Below, one piece after another: positions 8,722 through 17,660 of a stretch of DNA of 60,090 bases (its first letter is position 1; the number at the start of each line of letters is the position of its first letter). The DNA comes from Firmicutes bacterium HGW-Firmicutes-15 (GTDB lineage Bacteria > Bacillota > Syntrophomonadia > Syntrophomonadales > Syntrophomonadaceae). The stretch spans positions 1-60,090 of the forward strand of contig PHAA01000022.1 in assembly GCA_002840245.1 (NCBI GenBank). The letters are read 5' to 3'. Below the pieces are notes generated by a model. It ran no database searches. It was not told the DNA's origin and saw only the letters and a program-made list of their open reading frames with translations. The translations under genes were made by a program, and so were the position numbers.

Positions 8722-11223
8722 ATGATGTTTAGAAAGTTTACTCAGCGGGCTAGGAACACAGTTATCCATGCGCAGGAGGAAGCCAAGGAGCTTGGCCATC
8801 CAGCCATTGGTACAGAACATATCTTATTAGGCCTTTTAAAGGAAGGCGAAGGGGTAGGCGCCCGAGCCTTGATAAACTTAGGGATTGATCTGGACAATGT
8901 TAGGGAAGAAGTGAAGCGCTTTATTGGTGAGAATAAAGCCTATACCGAGGGGGCGGCGGGGGATTTACCCATCACCCCTCGGGCTAAAAAGGTTTTTAAC
9001 CTAGCTTTTGATGAAGCTCGCCTTCAGGGAGTTAATTATGTCGGTACGGAGCACCTGCTACTGGCTTTGTTGCGTGAAGAAGAGGGCCTGGCCAGTCAGG
9101 TACTCCTGTCCATGGGAGTAAAACTAGACGATCTGCGTGGTCAGGTTATGCTTCTCCTGGGGGGTGAAGCATCCGGCATGAAGAATCCCGATACTCCCAT
9201 TGAACCAGCTAACAATACCTTTGGGCACAGCCAGAAAGGTAGGAAAGCCCGGAGTAAAACGCCCACCCTGGATGCCTATAGCCGCGACCTAACTAAAGAC
9301 GCTGGAGAAGGTAGGCTGGATCCGGTTATAGGTCGTGAGGAGGAGATTGAAAGGGTAGTGCAAATCTTGTCCCGCCGAACTAAAAACAACCCGGTTTTGA
9401 TAGGAGACCCTGGCGTGGGGAAAACAGCGATAGTTGAGGGATTAGCCCATATTATTTTTGAGAATAAGGTGCCGGAAACCCTAAGCCATAAGCGGGTTAT
9501 TGCTTTGGATCTGTCTTCTATGATTGCGGGCACCAAGTATCGGGGTGAATTTGAAGATCGGCTGACCAAGATTGTTAATGAAATTAAAACGGCCGGAGAT
9601 GTCATTATTTTTATAGATGAATTGCATACCCTGGTAGGGGCAGGAGCAGCGGAAGGAGCTATCGATGCAGCAAATATCTTAAAGCCTTCGCTGGCGCGAG
9701 GAGATTTCCAGTGCGTGGGGGCTACTACCCTTAACGAATACCGTAAATATATTGAGAAAGATGCGGCTCTGGAAAGAAGATTTCAACCCATACTGGTGAA
9801 TGAGCCCAGCGTAGAAGAGAGCATTGAGATACTAAAAGGGTTACGAGATCGCTACGAGGCACATCACGGGGTGAAAATAAGCGATGAAGCCATCGAGGCG
9901 GCCGCACGGCTTTCCACTCGGTATATTACTGATCGTTTTTTGCCCGATAAGGCAATTGATTTAATTGATGAAGCGGCTTCGAGGGTTCGTCTGGCAAACT
10001 ATGTACTGCCGGCAGATGTCAAGGAGCTGGAAGCCAAATTGCTGGAGATAAGTAAGGAAAAAGAAGAGGCCATTAATGCTCAGGAATACGAAAAGGCGGC
10101 CCAGTTGCGGGATGAGGAACAGAAACTTAAAGACGAAATTGACAGCCAGCGTAAGGAATGGCTGAGTAAGCGGAGTGTGCACGCGGGATCAGTAGGCCCA
10201 GAAGAAATTGCTGTGGTTATTTCGAAATGGACAGGTGTCCCAGTTAGCAAATTAGCATTAGAAGAAGGGGAGCGACTTCTCCACCTGGAAGAGGTTTTGC
10301 ATAATCGAGTAATAGGCCAGCATGAGGCGGTTAAATCAGTTGCCCGGGCAGTACGTAGAGCTAGGGCTGGATTGAAAAATCCCAAACGGCCTATCGGTTC
10401 TTTTGTTTTCTTGGGCCCCACCGGGGTGGGCAAAACAGAGCTAGCCCGGGCGCTGGCGGAAGCTATGTTTGCCAGCGAAGATGCAGTTATCCGCTTAGAT
10501 ATGTCGGAATATATGGAAAAACATGCGGTATCCAGGATGATGGGTTCCCCGCCCGGTTATGTGGGTTATGACGAGGGCGGCCAATTGACCGAGAAGGTTA
10601 GGAGAAAACCTTATTCGGTCATTCTCCTGGATGAGATAGAAAAAGCCCATCCCGATGTCTATAATATTCTCCTGCAGGTTTTAGAAGATGGGCGGATGAC
10701 TGATGGGCAGGGAAGAACCATTGATTTTAGAAATACGATTATTATCATGACTTCTAATGTCGGAGCTGATACCCTCTTTAAAAATAAGACCCTAGGTTTC
10801 AAGCGGGTGGCTGACGAAGCAGAAGACTATATTCAAATGAAGGAACGGGTCATGGAGCAGATGAAGCATACTTTCCGTCCCGAATTCTTAAATCGAATCG
10901 ATGAACTCATTGTCTTTCAGAGCCTTACCGAAGACGAATTGAAACAAATAATCGACCTTTTGATTAAAGACCTGAGCCAGCGGATTACCGACAATGGCTA
11001 TAATATGGAAATTAGTGATTCTGCCCGGGCATTGATTATGAAGGAAGGCTACGACCCTGCTTACGGGGCTCGTCCGCTAAAGAGGGCTATTCAAAAGTTG
11101 GTGGAGGATACCGTGTCTGAAGAGATATTGAAGAAGACAGTAGTTCCTGGAGAAACCATACTGGTAGACGCAGAAGAGGGTAAAATTGTGGTTCGTAAGC
11201 GCCGAGGGGTTGTTGGGGAATAA
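8722..11223 (+). CDS. clpC: ATP-dependent Clp protease ATP-binding subunit ClpC
   Basis: ClpC is a hexameric AAA+ unfoldase that feeds substrates, including phosphoarginine-tagged proteins, to ClpP. Two Clp N-terminal repeats occupy roughly residues 1-145 ([26 protein letters not shown] twice). AAA module 1 has Walker [14 protein letters not shown] near residue 225. A UVR motif, [16 protein letters not shown], lies in the middle domain and is used for adaptor binding. AAA module 2 has [11 protein letters not shown] near residue 570, then [14 protein letters not shown] (Walker B). The C-terminal domain follows [10 protein letters not shown] and [10 protein letters not shown]. At 833 residues it is full length. 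ATG at 8722 follows AGAGGAGG. It is the last core gene of the CtsR operon; radA follows after 52 bases. Confidence 0.96.
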   Translation: MMFRKFTQRARNTVIHAQEEAKELGHPAIGTEHILLGLLKEGEGVGARALINLGIDLDNVREEVKRFIGENKAYTEGAAGDLPITPRAKKVFNLAFDEARLQGVNYVGTEHLLLALLREEEGLASQVLLSMGVKLDDLRGQVMLLLGGEASGMKNPDTPIEPANNTFGHSQKGRKARSKTPTLDAYSRDLTKDAGEGRLDPVIGREEEIERVVQILSRRTKNNPVLIGDPGVGKTAIVEGLAHIIFENKVPETLSHKRVIALDLSSMIAGTKYRGEFEDRLTKIVNEIKTAGDVIIFIDELHTLVGAGAAEGAIDAANILKPSLARGDFQCVGATTLNEYRKYIEKDAALERRFQPILVNEPSVEESIEILKGLRDRYEAHHGVKISDEAIEAAARLSTRYITDRFLPDKAIDLIDEAASRVRLANYVLPADVKELEAKLLEISKEKEEAINAQEYEKAAQLRDEEQKLKDEIDSQRKEWLSKRSVHAGSVGPEEIAVVISKWTGVPVSKLALEEGERLLHLEEVLHNRVIGQHEAVKSVARAVRRARAGLKNPKRPIGSFVFLGPTGVGKTELARALAEAMFASEDAVIRLDMSEYMEKHAVSRMMGSPPGYVGYDEGGQLTEKVRRKPYSVILLDEIEKAHPDVYNILLQVLEDGRMTDGQGRTIDFRNTIIIMTSNVGADTLFKNKTLGFKRVADEAEDYIQMKERVMEQMKHTFRPEFLNRIDELIVFQSLTEDELKQIIDLLIKDLSQRITDNGYNMEISDSARALIMKEGYDPAYGARPLKRAIQKLVEDTVSEEILKKTVVPGETILVDAEEGKIVVRKRRGVVGE

Positions 11224-11275
11224 ATTGAGCAGGAGTAACAGATTCGTATTATAATAATGTTAATGAGGGAAAATT

Positions 11276-12640
11276 ATGGGTAAAATTATTACTAGGTTTG
11301 TATGTAAGGATTGCGGATATGAAGCGGGGAAATGGTTAGGTAGATGTCCGGGTTGTGGTAATTGGAACAGCCTGTTGGAGGAAAGCGGCCCGAAAGCGCC
11401 GCCTACCCACCGCAAACGCAGGGCGGAAGCGGTAGCTCTGTGTGACATTCCCAATAACAAGCTGTATCGTTTTCCCAGCGGGATGGGGGAACTGGATCGG
11501 GTATTAGGTGGAGGCATCGTTCCTGGTTCACTGGTTTTACTAGGAGGAGATCCAGGAATTGGTAAATCCACCTTGCTTTTGCAGGTAGCCCACTTTGTAG
11601 CTGAAAATGGCAAAAAGGTACTGTACCTGTCTGGGGAAGAGTCGGCAGGACAAATCCGCCTCAGGTCCTTGCGGCTAGGCATTAACAGTGCCTCTATTTA
11701 CTTTCTAAATGAGCAAAACATAGACCTATTGGGCACCTACTTGAAGGAGTTAGAGCCTGATTTCATTATTATAGATTCCATTCAAACCGTGTATTCGGAG
11801 AATCTTTCTTCCATTCCTGGTAGTGTATCTCAATTAAGGGAATGTACCGCCAAAATTATGGAGATGGCCAAAAAGAGCGAGAAAGTATTTTTCCTGGTAG
11901 GGCATGTTACCAAGGACGGGGCTTTAGCTGGTCCAAAAGTTCTGGAACATATGGTAGATGTGGTAATTTACTTTGAAGGGGAAAAGAATTTTTCTTTCAG
12001 GCTGTTGCGGGGTGTTAAGAACCGCTTTGGCTCCACTGATGAGATCGGCTTGCTGGAGATGAGTGCTTCTGGTTTGAGCGAAGTATTGGATCCCTCGTTG
12101 GTTTTCTTGAGTGCCAAAGACCCAACGGTTTGCGGAAGCGCGGTGGTGGCTAGTTTTGAGGGCAGCCGTCCCCTGCTGATAGAGATGCAGGCCTTGGTTT
12201 CATCTGCTGGGCCTGGCTATGCGCGTAGGATGGCTTCGGGCATTGACCAAAATCGTCTGGCTCTAATTATTGCAGTTTTGGAAAAGAAGCGGGGGTTTAA
12301 ACTTTCCGCTTATGATGTTTATCTTAAGGTAACCGGCGGGGTGTTCCTGAAAGATCCCTGTGTCGATTTAGGTATAGCTGCAGCTATTCTTTCCAGTTAC
12401 CGGGAGAGACCGCTGCCGGTGGACATGGTATTTCTTGGAGAATTGGGGCTTTCCGGAGAAATAAGGCCAGTGCCATTTCTGGATGCTCGCCTGAAAGAAG
12501 TGGAGAAAATGGGTTTCAAAAGGGCCGTAATTCCTTCAGGGACGAATCTGGGTGGGCGTAATCAGGGTGGATTGGAAATACTAGAGGTTAGAAACCTGGA
12601 TGATTTTATAGAAACTGTTATGGAGGGATCGTGTTGGTAG
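11276..12640 (+). CDS. radA: DNA repair protein RadA
   Basis: RadA (Sms) is a RecA-like ATPase that drives branch migration of recombination intermediates. It opens with a four-Cys zinc finger (C10, C13, C24, C27). Walker A GGDPGIGKST lies at about residues 90-99, the RadA-specific LLRGVKNRFGSTDEIG motif (KNRFG) is near 245, and a Lon-protease-like C-terminal domain (VYLKVTGGVFLKDPCVDLGI) runs from about 340 to the end. The 454 residues match the family. It follows clpC in the conserved Firmicutes order, and its last 10 bases overlap the disA start, indicating translational coupling. Confidence 0.96.
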   Translation: MGKIITRFVCKDCGYEAGKWLGRCPGCGNWNSLLEESGPKAPPTHRKRRAEAVALCDIPNNKLYRFPSGMGELDRVLGGGIVPGSLVLLGGDPGIGKSTLLLQVAHFVAENGKKVLYLSGEESAGQIRLRSLRLGINSASIYFLNEQNIDLLGTYLKELEPDFIIIDSIQTVYSENLSSIPGSVSQLRECTAKIMEMAKKSEKVFFLVGHVTKDGALAGPKVLEHMVDVVIYFEGEKNFSFRLLRGVKNRFGSTDEIGLLEMSASGLSEVLDPSLVFLSAKDPTVCGSAVVASFEGSRPLLIEMQALVSSAGPGYARRMASGIDQNRLALIIAVLEKKRGFKLSAYDVYLKVTGGVFLKDPCVDLGIAAAILSSYRERPLPVDMVFLGELGLSGEIRPVPFLDARLKEVEKMGFKRAVIPSGTNLGGRNQGGLEILEVRNLDDFIETVMEGSCW

Positions 12641-13707
12641 AAGATATTTACCGGTCAAATTTTCGTAAGCACTTAAAAATGCTGGCTCCGGGTACGGTCT
12701 TTCGCTTGGGGATTGAAAATGTGCTGCAGGCGAATACCGGAGGATTGATTGTAGTAGGGGATTCCCCAGAGCTTATGAATATCGTAAGCGGAGGGTTCCA
12801 AATTGACTGCGAATTTACTCCGGCGCGCTTATATGAACTTGCCAAGATGGACGGTGCTATTATTACTAACAATGATGCTTCCAGGATTTTGATTGCGAAT
12901 GCCCAGTTGGATCCCAACCCTAGACTTCCTTCCCAGGAAACTGGTATTCGTCACCGGACGGCGGAACGGGTGGCTCAGCAAACTGAAGAATTGGTAGTAG
13001 CGATATCACAGCGCCGTCAAGTGGTGACTCTCTATCAGGGCAACATAAGTTTTCGCCTGCGAGATATTGCTTCTATACTGGTGAAAGCCAATCAGGCTTT
13101 GCAGACCCTAGAAAAATATCGGAACGTCTTTTTAAGGGAGTTACAGCACTTAGGAGGATTGGAATTCGAAGACCTGGTAACGGTGGTAGAGGTATGCGAA
13201 GTCCTCCGGCGCTGTATTAAGGTTTTGAACATAGCTGGGGAAATAGAGAATTACATAAGTGAATTGGGGAATGAAGGACGCTTGGTTAAAATGCAATTGG
13301 AAGAATTGGTGGCCAACGTGGAGGAAGAGACTACCCTGATAATAAAAGATTATTCCAATAATAAGGAAAAGACATCTGCTGAGATATTACAGGTCATGTT
13401 GCGTGCTTTTGAGGAAGAAGTATCTGATTCAGTATTTTTGTTAAAGATATTAGTTCTGGGTACTGCCACCAGTCATTTGGAGCAGCCTGTAGCACCGCGC
13501 GGCTACCGAATGCTGAATAAGATTCCGCGCATACCTACGGCCATTATTGAAAACCTGGTGGAGCGTTTTTCTTTGCTTAACCATGTCATGCGAGCCAGTA
13601 TTGAAGAACTGGATGACGTGGAAGGTATCGGTGAGGTACGAGCTCGATCCATAAAAAACGGCCTAAAGAGGATGCGCGAGCAGCTTATATTGGAATATAT
13701 GGTATAA
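12631..13707 (+). CDS. disA: Diadenylate cyclase DisA
   Basis: DisA makes cyclic di-AMP from two ATP and pauses synthesis at branched DNA, reporting DNA integrity. The N-terminal DAC domain contains LIVVGDSPEL, the DGA motif (residues 74-76, MDGAIITN) and RHRTAERV (RHR at 107-109), all catalytic or nucleotide-binding signatures. A helical linker follows. The C-terminal helix-hairpin-helix DNA-binding domain reads SIEELDDVEGIGEVRARSI. At 358 residues it is full length. The GTG start lies inside the end of radA behind GGAGGG. The product may modulate the potassium/proton antiporter-like protein at 24321-26315, whose RCK_C-type domains are a known class of c-di-AMP target; that link is inference. 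Confidence 0.96.
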   Translation: MLVEDIYRSNFRKHLKMLAPGTVFRLGIENVLQANTGGLIVVGDSPELMNIVSGGFQIDCEFTPARLYELAKMDGAIITNNDASRILIANAQLDPNPRLPSQETGIRHRTAERVAQQTEELVVAISQRRQVVTLYQGNISFRLRDIASILVKANQALQTLEKYRNVFLRELQHLGGLEFEDLVTVVEVCEVLRRCIKVLNIAGEIENYISELGNEGRLVKMQLEELVANVEEETTLIIKDYSNNKEKTSAEILQVMLRAFEEEVSDSVFLLKILVLGTATSHLEQPVAPRGYRMLNKIPRIPTAIIENLVERFSLLNHVMRASIEELDDVEGIGEVRARSIKNGLKRMREQLILEYMV

Positions 13708-13710
13708 AAA

Positions 13711-13732
13711 AACCGCCTTCAGGCGGTTTTTC
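13711..13732 (+). terminator. Rho-independent terminator after disA
   Basis: The perfect 7-bp stem AACCGCC (13711-13717) and GGCGGTT (13722-13728), with loop TTCA, is followed by TTTT and preceded by an A-run. It lies 3 bases after the disA stop and should end the ctsR-to-disA transcription unit. The A-run also lets it act for the convergent gene at 13770. Confidence 0.9.
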
Positions 13733-13769
13733 ATTTATGCATTTATAATATTTTTTAGGTGATACGCAA

Positions 13770-14168
13770 TTAAGTCATATTAAAAAAGCCTAGTGCCTGT
13801 GACTTCTTATGTTCCTTAATAAAAACATCATAAAGATTTATATCCAGCACATTGCATAGAGCCGCTGTATAAAAAAGCAATTTTCCCAATTCGCCCATCA
13901 CCACTTCATCACAATGTGAACACAGGTCACCACGCAAATGGCTATCCAGACAGGTTTTTAATTCGGCTACTGATTCTATATGATCAGGTATTTCAATTTT
14001 TTCAGCTTGAATAGAAACGCAACCGCAATCAGTTACTGATTTAATAACAGCCCGGTTTACTCGACATGCAGATTCTGAGAGTTTGCTTAAGACATCTACG
14101 ACACTGTGATGCCGTATTAAGAGGTCGCCTACCGTGTTTTGAAACTCATCGCAAATTAAATCTTTCAT
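13770..14168 (-). CDS. Small conserved cytosolic protein beside disA
   Basis: The 132 residues show no signal peptide or membrane segment. The protein is rich in Cys (C6, C35, C48, C50, C73, C82, C85, C104 approximately), including CGC and a CSHC pair that could bind metal. The C-terminal EVVMGELGKLLFYTAALCNV resembles the E-x-G-x-LLF helix of MazG-type pyrophosphohydrolases, but the remaining MazG residues are not convincing, so I do not assign that function. Proteins opening with MKDLICDEFQNTV and placed next to disA are, as I recall, recurrent in Clostridia. GGAGG lies 11 bases before the ATG. It converges on disA across a shared terminator. Confidence 0.75.
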   Translation of the reverse strand: MKDLICDEFQNTVGDLLIRHHSVVDVLSKLSESACRVNRAVIKSVTDCGCVSIQAEKIEIPDHIESVAELKTCLDSHLRGDLCSHCDEVVMGELGKLLFYTAALCNVLDINLYDVFIKEHKKSQALGFFNMT

Positions 14169-14385
14169 AAAGAGGTTAACTCCTCCCGCCCACCATTTCC
14201 ATAATTATAGCCTTGTATCGGATACGTTGTCAATTCTGTCTGTAAAATATTTACTTCCAAATTTATATCATTTTGATAAATAACAATACATTGATAATAA
14301 AATATTTTACCATTTTTACTAAATAATTAGTTTTATTGTATAATAATTGCTTTTTGCTAGAAAAATAAATAGTGGAGGTGATCAT

Positions 14386-15501
14386 ATGTATAGTAATTCT
14401 ATTTCCAAGCCAATATTGTATCTTGCATTTATCTTTGGCTTATGGGCCAGCTTGGCGGTCAAATTCTACCTGGCTTTGACTCTTGGTTGGCAACTGGCGG
14501 CAGGGGTGGGAGTTGGCCTGCTATTTTATATCTGTTCATACTACCTGTGGCGAGTAGCACAAAAAGGGAGGAAAGGCTTTAATCGCTGGCTGGATAATAT
14601 GGACATAGAAACACTTATGGGTGGAACGGCGGGTTTAATTCTGGGTGTTATCGTGGGTTACTTGAGCAGTTACCCCCTGTCCATGATTCGTGGACCAGGC
14701 GTCTATCTAACGTTTCTCAGCTTCATATTGTGTTGTTCCTTGGGGTTGATAATAGGCAGCCGCAGAGCGCTCGATGTCTGGAAGCTATTTCCTTCCAGTC
14801 ATCCTAATAAAGAGGTAAGTGAAGAGGATTTAACGGGAAATTATAAGGTTCTGGATACCAGCGCGATTATTGATGGACGCATTTATGACGTATGTCAGAG
14901 CAATTTTCTGGAAGGCCTCTTGATAGTGCCGGTTTTTGTTATTGAAGAACTGCAGCACATTGCGGATTCTTCCGATAATTTGAGACGTAACAAAGGTCGA
15001 CGAGGTTTAGAGCTATTATCTAAAATGCAAAAAAATCCGGATGTAAAAATAGATATCATTGAAGGAAATATCCCGGAAGAAAAAGAAGTTGATCTAAAAT
15101 TGATACGACTATGTAAACAAATCGGAGCAAGCATCATTACCAATGACTATAATTTAAATAAGGTAGCTGAATTACAGGGAATAAAGGTCTTGAACATAAA
15201 CGAGCTGACCAATGCAGTAAAGGTAGTTGTTTATCCGGGTGAAACCATGTATATTAATATACTAAAAGAAGGTAAAGAACCTGGACAAGGGGTAGGCTAC
15301 CTGGAAGATGGAACCATGGTAGTGGTTGAGGATGCTCAGGATGAATTGGGGAATAACCTGGAAGTACTAGTAACCAGTGTCTTCCAGACCGCGGCCGGAA
15401 GAATGATTTTTAGTCGCAGGCTAAAGGAAGAAAGCAACTTGGGCATAGGAAAGCCTAACTTAAAAGGTGTACCGATACAAGAGGTGAATATGTATGGTTA
15501 A
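14386..15501 (+). CDS. PIN/TRAM domain membrane protein (YacL-like)
   Basis: Residues 1-140 contain four or five hydrophobic helices (for example ILYLAFIFGLWASLAVKF and MGGTAGLILGVIVGYLSS). A PIN nuclease domain follows, with acidic residues in KVLDTSAIIDGRIYDV, PVFVIEELQHIADSSD and IITNDYNLNKVAEL. A C-terminal TRAM RNA-binding domain spans VYPGETMYINILKEGKEP to the end. This is the YacL architecture, found after disA in Bacillus; the target RNA is not known. I place the start at ATG 14386 because GGAGGTGATC, close to a perfect anti-16S match, ends 3 bases upstream. An upstream TTG at 14347 in frame has no such support. It overlaps ispD by 8 bases. Confidence 0.9.
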   Translation: MYSNSISKPILYLAFIFGLWASLAVKFYLALTLGWQLAAGVGVGLLFYICSYYLWRVAQKGRKGFNRWLDNMDIETLMGGTAGLILGVIVGYLSSYPLSMIRGPGVYLTFLSFILCCSLGLIIGSRRALDVWKLFPSSHPNKEVSEEDLTGNYKVLDTSAIIDGRIYDVCQSNFLEGLLIVPVFVIEELQHIADSSDNLRRNKGRRGLELLSKMQKNPDVKIDIIEGNIPEEKEVDLKLIRLCKQIGASIITNDYNLNKVAELQGIKVLNINELTNAVKVVVYPGETMYINILKEGKEPGQGVGYLEDGTMVVVEDAQDELGNNLEVLVTSVFQTAAGRMIFSRRLKEESNLGIGKPNLKGVPIQEVNMYG

Positions 15502-16183
15502 CAACCTTAGGGTTGTTATTGCTGCGGCTGGAAGAGGAAGCCGTATGGAGAGTAGTACCAATAAACAGTATATGCTTTTGAATTCACGACCGGTCTTAGC
15601 TTACTCGTTGGAATTTTTTGAGAAGTTAGATGTGGTGGACGAGATAGTAGTAGTAACTGGTGAAAAAGAACTAGACTACTGCGAGCGTGAGATTATTAAA
15701 CCTTTCAAATATAATAAAGTGTCTGCTGTTATCCCCGGAGGGAAGGAACGGCAGGACTCAGTATGGGCTGGTTTGCGAAAACTGGGTGCCGATACGGAAT
15801 TTGTGGCTGTGCATGATGGTGCTCGGCCACTTTTGTCGTCCGCAGTTCTCTATCGTCTGTTAGAGGAAGCTCGTGAGTGGGGTGCTGCTATACCGGGAAT
15901 TGCCAGCAAGGATACACTCAAGGCAGTGGATAGGGATGATTTCGTCCGTCAGACCTTGGACCGAACCATTGTTTATGCCATACAGACCCCGCAGGTTTTC
16001 AAGTATGAGGAATTAATGTCAGCCTACCAGCAGGCGTATGAAGAGAATTTCCGCGGTACTGATGATGCTTCTCTCTTTGAACACTTTATTGGGCGGGTCA
16101 AGTTAGTCGAGGGGGATTATGATAATATTAAAATAACTACCCCAGGGGATATGTTAATAGCCGAAGCTTTGCTGAGAGGATAG
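15494..16183 (+). CDS. ispD: 2-C-methyl-D-erythritol 4-phosphate cytidylyltransferase
   Basis: IspD couples CTP to methylerythritol phosphate in the non-mevalonate isoprenoid pathway. The nucleotide-binding N-terminus reads VVIAAAGRGSRMESSTNKQY (Gly-rich loop with catalytic Arg and Lys). VAVHDGARPLL and the later FRGTDDASLFE are family motifs, and the GDYDNIKITTPGD ending is typical. The 229 residues match the family. Its ATG lies within the end of the PIN/TRAM gene, with GAGGTG 7 bases upstream. IspF, the next-but-one enzyme in the pathway, is encoded at 17110; in Bacillus the two genes are adjacent, so the unknown gene at 16399 is an insertion between them. Confidence 0.95.
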   Translation: MVNNLRVVIAAAGRGSRMESSTNKQYMLLNSRPVLAYSLEFFEKLDVVDEIVVVTGEKELDYCEREIIKPFKYNKVSAVIPGGKERQDSVWAGLRKLGADTEFVAVHDGARPLLSSAVLYRLLEEAREWGAAIPGIASKDTLKAVDRDDFVRQTLDRTIVYAIQTPQVFKYEELMSAYQQAYEENFRGTDDASLFEHFIGRVKLVEGDYDNIKITTPGDMLIAEALLRG

Positions 16184-16280
16184 TACCCTACCCAGAGCTT
16201 TTACTTAATCATGTTTTAGGCAATAACCTGATTCCAGCGCTGGTTTGCTTTACTTACCTATTGAACCATGAAAGAATATA

Positions 16281-16314
16281 TTTGCCCAAATAATGTAAAT
16301 ATTATTTGGGCAAA
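16281..16314. repeat. Perfect 14-bp inverted repeat
   Basis: TTTGCCCAAATAAT (16281-16294), loop GTAAAT, ATTATTTGGGCAAA (16301-16314) form an uninterrupted 14-bp stem about 100 bases after ispD. There is no T-run on the plus strand, so it is either a weak terminator or an operator for the next gene. Confidence 0.7.
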
Positions 16315-16398
16315 TTACGATATATAGACTAGTAACTACCAATAGCCTAAAAATGAGATTCTTTATAGGAGAATCGTGTATGTGGGGAGGTAAAAGAT

Positions 16399-16878
16399 AT
16401 ACAAGTATATGGGACCAAGTTTCAAACAACAGTCTATTCAAAACCTACTAGGAAAACTAGCATTCAGAATAACGGCAATAATTTTGCTATGACACTTAAT
16501 AAAACGGATAAGGTCAGTAAAGGGGATGAATCTGTTAGTATATGGGAGGAACTGGGCAAAAAATACGATGTTCGCAATGCCACTTTTGATGAAATTTGTG
16601 ATATATCCACAAAATTGTATTCGGCGGGACAAATATCTTTAGGGGATCACTTAATGCTGACTTTTGATTGGAAAAGGGCAGCTGATGAGTTAAGGAAAAC
16701 GTATCCTGAGACAGTGGCAGATTTGAATTTGACCCCAGCTGATGGGAATGGACGAAGAGATTGGATCGCGGAGTTTGAGGCAAGAACCGTTCGAGATTTT
16801 CATGCCGATAATACTAAGGGTTATATCCAAAACCAAAAACTTACCCAAATTCTTGGCCGGATAGAAAACTCAAAGTAA
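16399..16878 (+). CDS. Hypothetical protein with possible ATA start
   Basis: I do not recognise this protein. The frame is open from 16369. The first ATG is at 16489 (MTLNKTDKVSKGDESVSIWE) and has no ribosome binding site. By contrast, GGGGAGG at 16384-16390 sits 8 bases before an in-frame ATA at 16399, which would give IQVYGTKFQTTVYSKPTR before the ATG residue. No ATG, GTG or TTG exists in frame between the upstream stop and 16489. The body is soluble, about 130-160 residues, with EELGKKYDVRNATFDEICDI and DHLMLTFDWKRAADELRKTY, and reads like real protein. It lies between ispD and ispF. Gene reality is likely; the start is unresolved (ATA 16399 or ATG 16489). Confidence 0.55.
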   Translation: MQVYGTKFQTTVYSKPTRKTSIQNNGNNFAMTLNKTDKVSKGDESVSIWEELGKKYDVRNATFDEICDISTKLYSAGQISLGDHLMLTFDWKRAADELRKTYPETVADLNLTPADGNGRRDWIAEFEARTVRDFHADNTKGYIQNQKLTQILGRIENSK

Positions 16879-16926
16879 TTGTACGATATTCTGTTGAGAG
16901 TATTAAAACCACTTTACAAACACACT

Positions 16927-16966
16927 TGAGTAGCAATTGTTCACTATACTGGGTGACTGCTACTCA
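16927..16966. repeat. Long imperfect hairpin before ispF
   Basis: TGAGTAGCA (16927-16935) pairs perfectly with TGCTACTCA (16958-16966), and GTTCAC / GGTGAC inside extend the stem. It lies about 50 bases after the hypothetical gene and may end its transcript. No T-run follows directly, though TTTTTT occurs about 16 bases downstream. Confidence 0.5.
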
Positions 16967-17109
16967 TCTTATATCTTGTGCCTTTTTTAGTAATGATTTA
17001 ATATTATCATCTTTATAGTATAACTGATAGTATCAGGTAAATGCTGATGTCGCCTACCTATAACGATAACAATTCTATAGAATGTAGAGATAATTGGAGG
17101 TAAGGATAA

Positions 17110-17583
17110 TTGCGTATTGGGACTGGATATGATGTGCATCGACTAGTAGAGGGTCGAAAAATGGTTTTGGGGGGAGTAGAAATACCCTTTGAGAAAGGGC
17201 TGTTAGGTCATTCTGATGCGGATGTCCTACTGCATGCAATTTGCGATGCTCTTCTGGGTGCGGCCGCTCTGGGAGATATAGGCCAGCACTTCCCGGATAC
17301 TGCTAGTGAGTATAAGAACATTGACAGCCTGATTCTGCTGTGCAAAGTGGGGCAGTTATTGCAGGAGCAGGGCTTTTTAATTGTTAACATAGACAGCACC
17401 ATTGTTGCTGAGAGGCCTAAACTGGCTTCCTATATTCCTGCTATGGCTGCTAATATCGCCGAAACCCTAGGGATAGGAATGAATCAGGTTGGAGTAAAGG
17501 CTACCACAACGGAAGGCCTGGGATTTGAAGGTAGGGGCGAAGGAATATCAGCTCAGGCGGTAGCGTTAATAGAAAACAAATAA
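17110..17583 (+). CDS. ispF: 2-C-methyl-D-erythritol 2,4-cyclodiphosphate synthase
   Basis: IspF cyclises CDP-methylerythritol 2-phosphate to the cyclodiphosphate in the MEP isoprenoid pathway. It is a trimeric zinc enzyme. [12 protein letters not shown] carries the metal-ligand Asp and His (DVH), [19 protein letters not shown] supplies the remaining His and the substrate loop, and [20 protein letters not shown] is the C-terminal signature. The 157 residues match the family. The start is TTG, with GGAGGTAA 6 bases upstream. The stop codon lies in a run of TAAA-rich sequence containing a 12-base direct repeat (ACAAATAAATAA twice). Confidence 0.95.
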   Translation: MRIGTGYDVHRLVEGRKMVLGGVEIPFEKGLLGHSDADVLLHAICDALLGAAALGDIGQHFPDTASEYKNIDSLILLCKVGQLLQEQGFLIVNIDSTIVAERPKLASYIPAMAANIAETLGIGMNQVGVKATTTEGLGFEGRGEGISAQAVALIENK

Positions 17584-17660
17584 ATAAACAAATAAATAAA
17601 AATACTATTTACTCCCTGAAAGAGGCAGACTAAATAAAAAATCAGGGGGTAAATTTTTTT

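Noticed and set aside
13770-14168. MazG pyrophosphohydrolase assignment
   Set aside because: Only one helix resembles MazG; the other acidic metal ligands are not in place.
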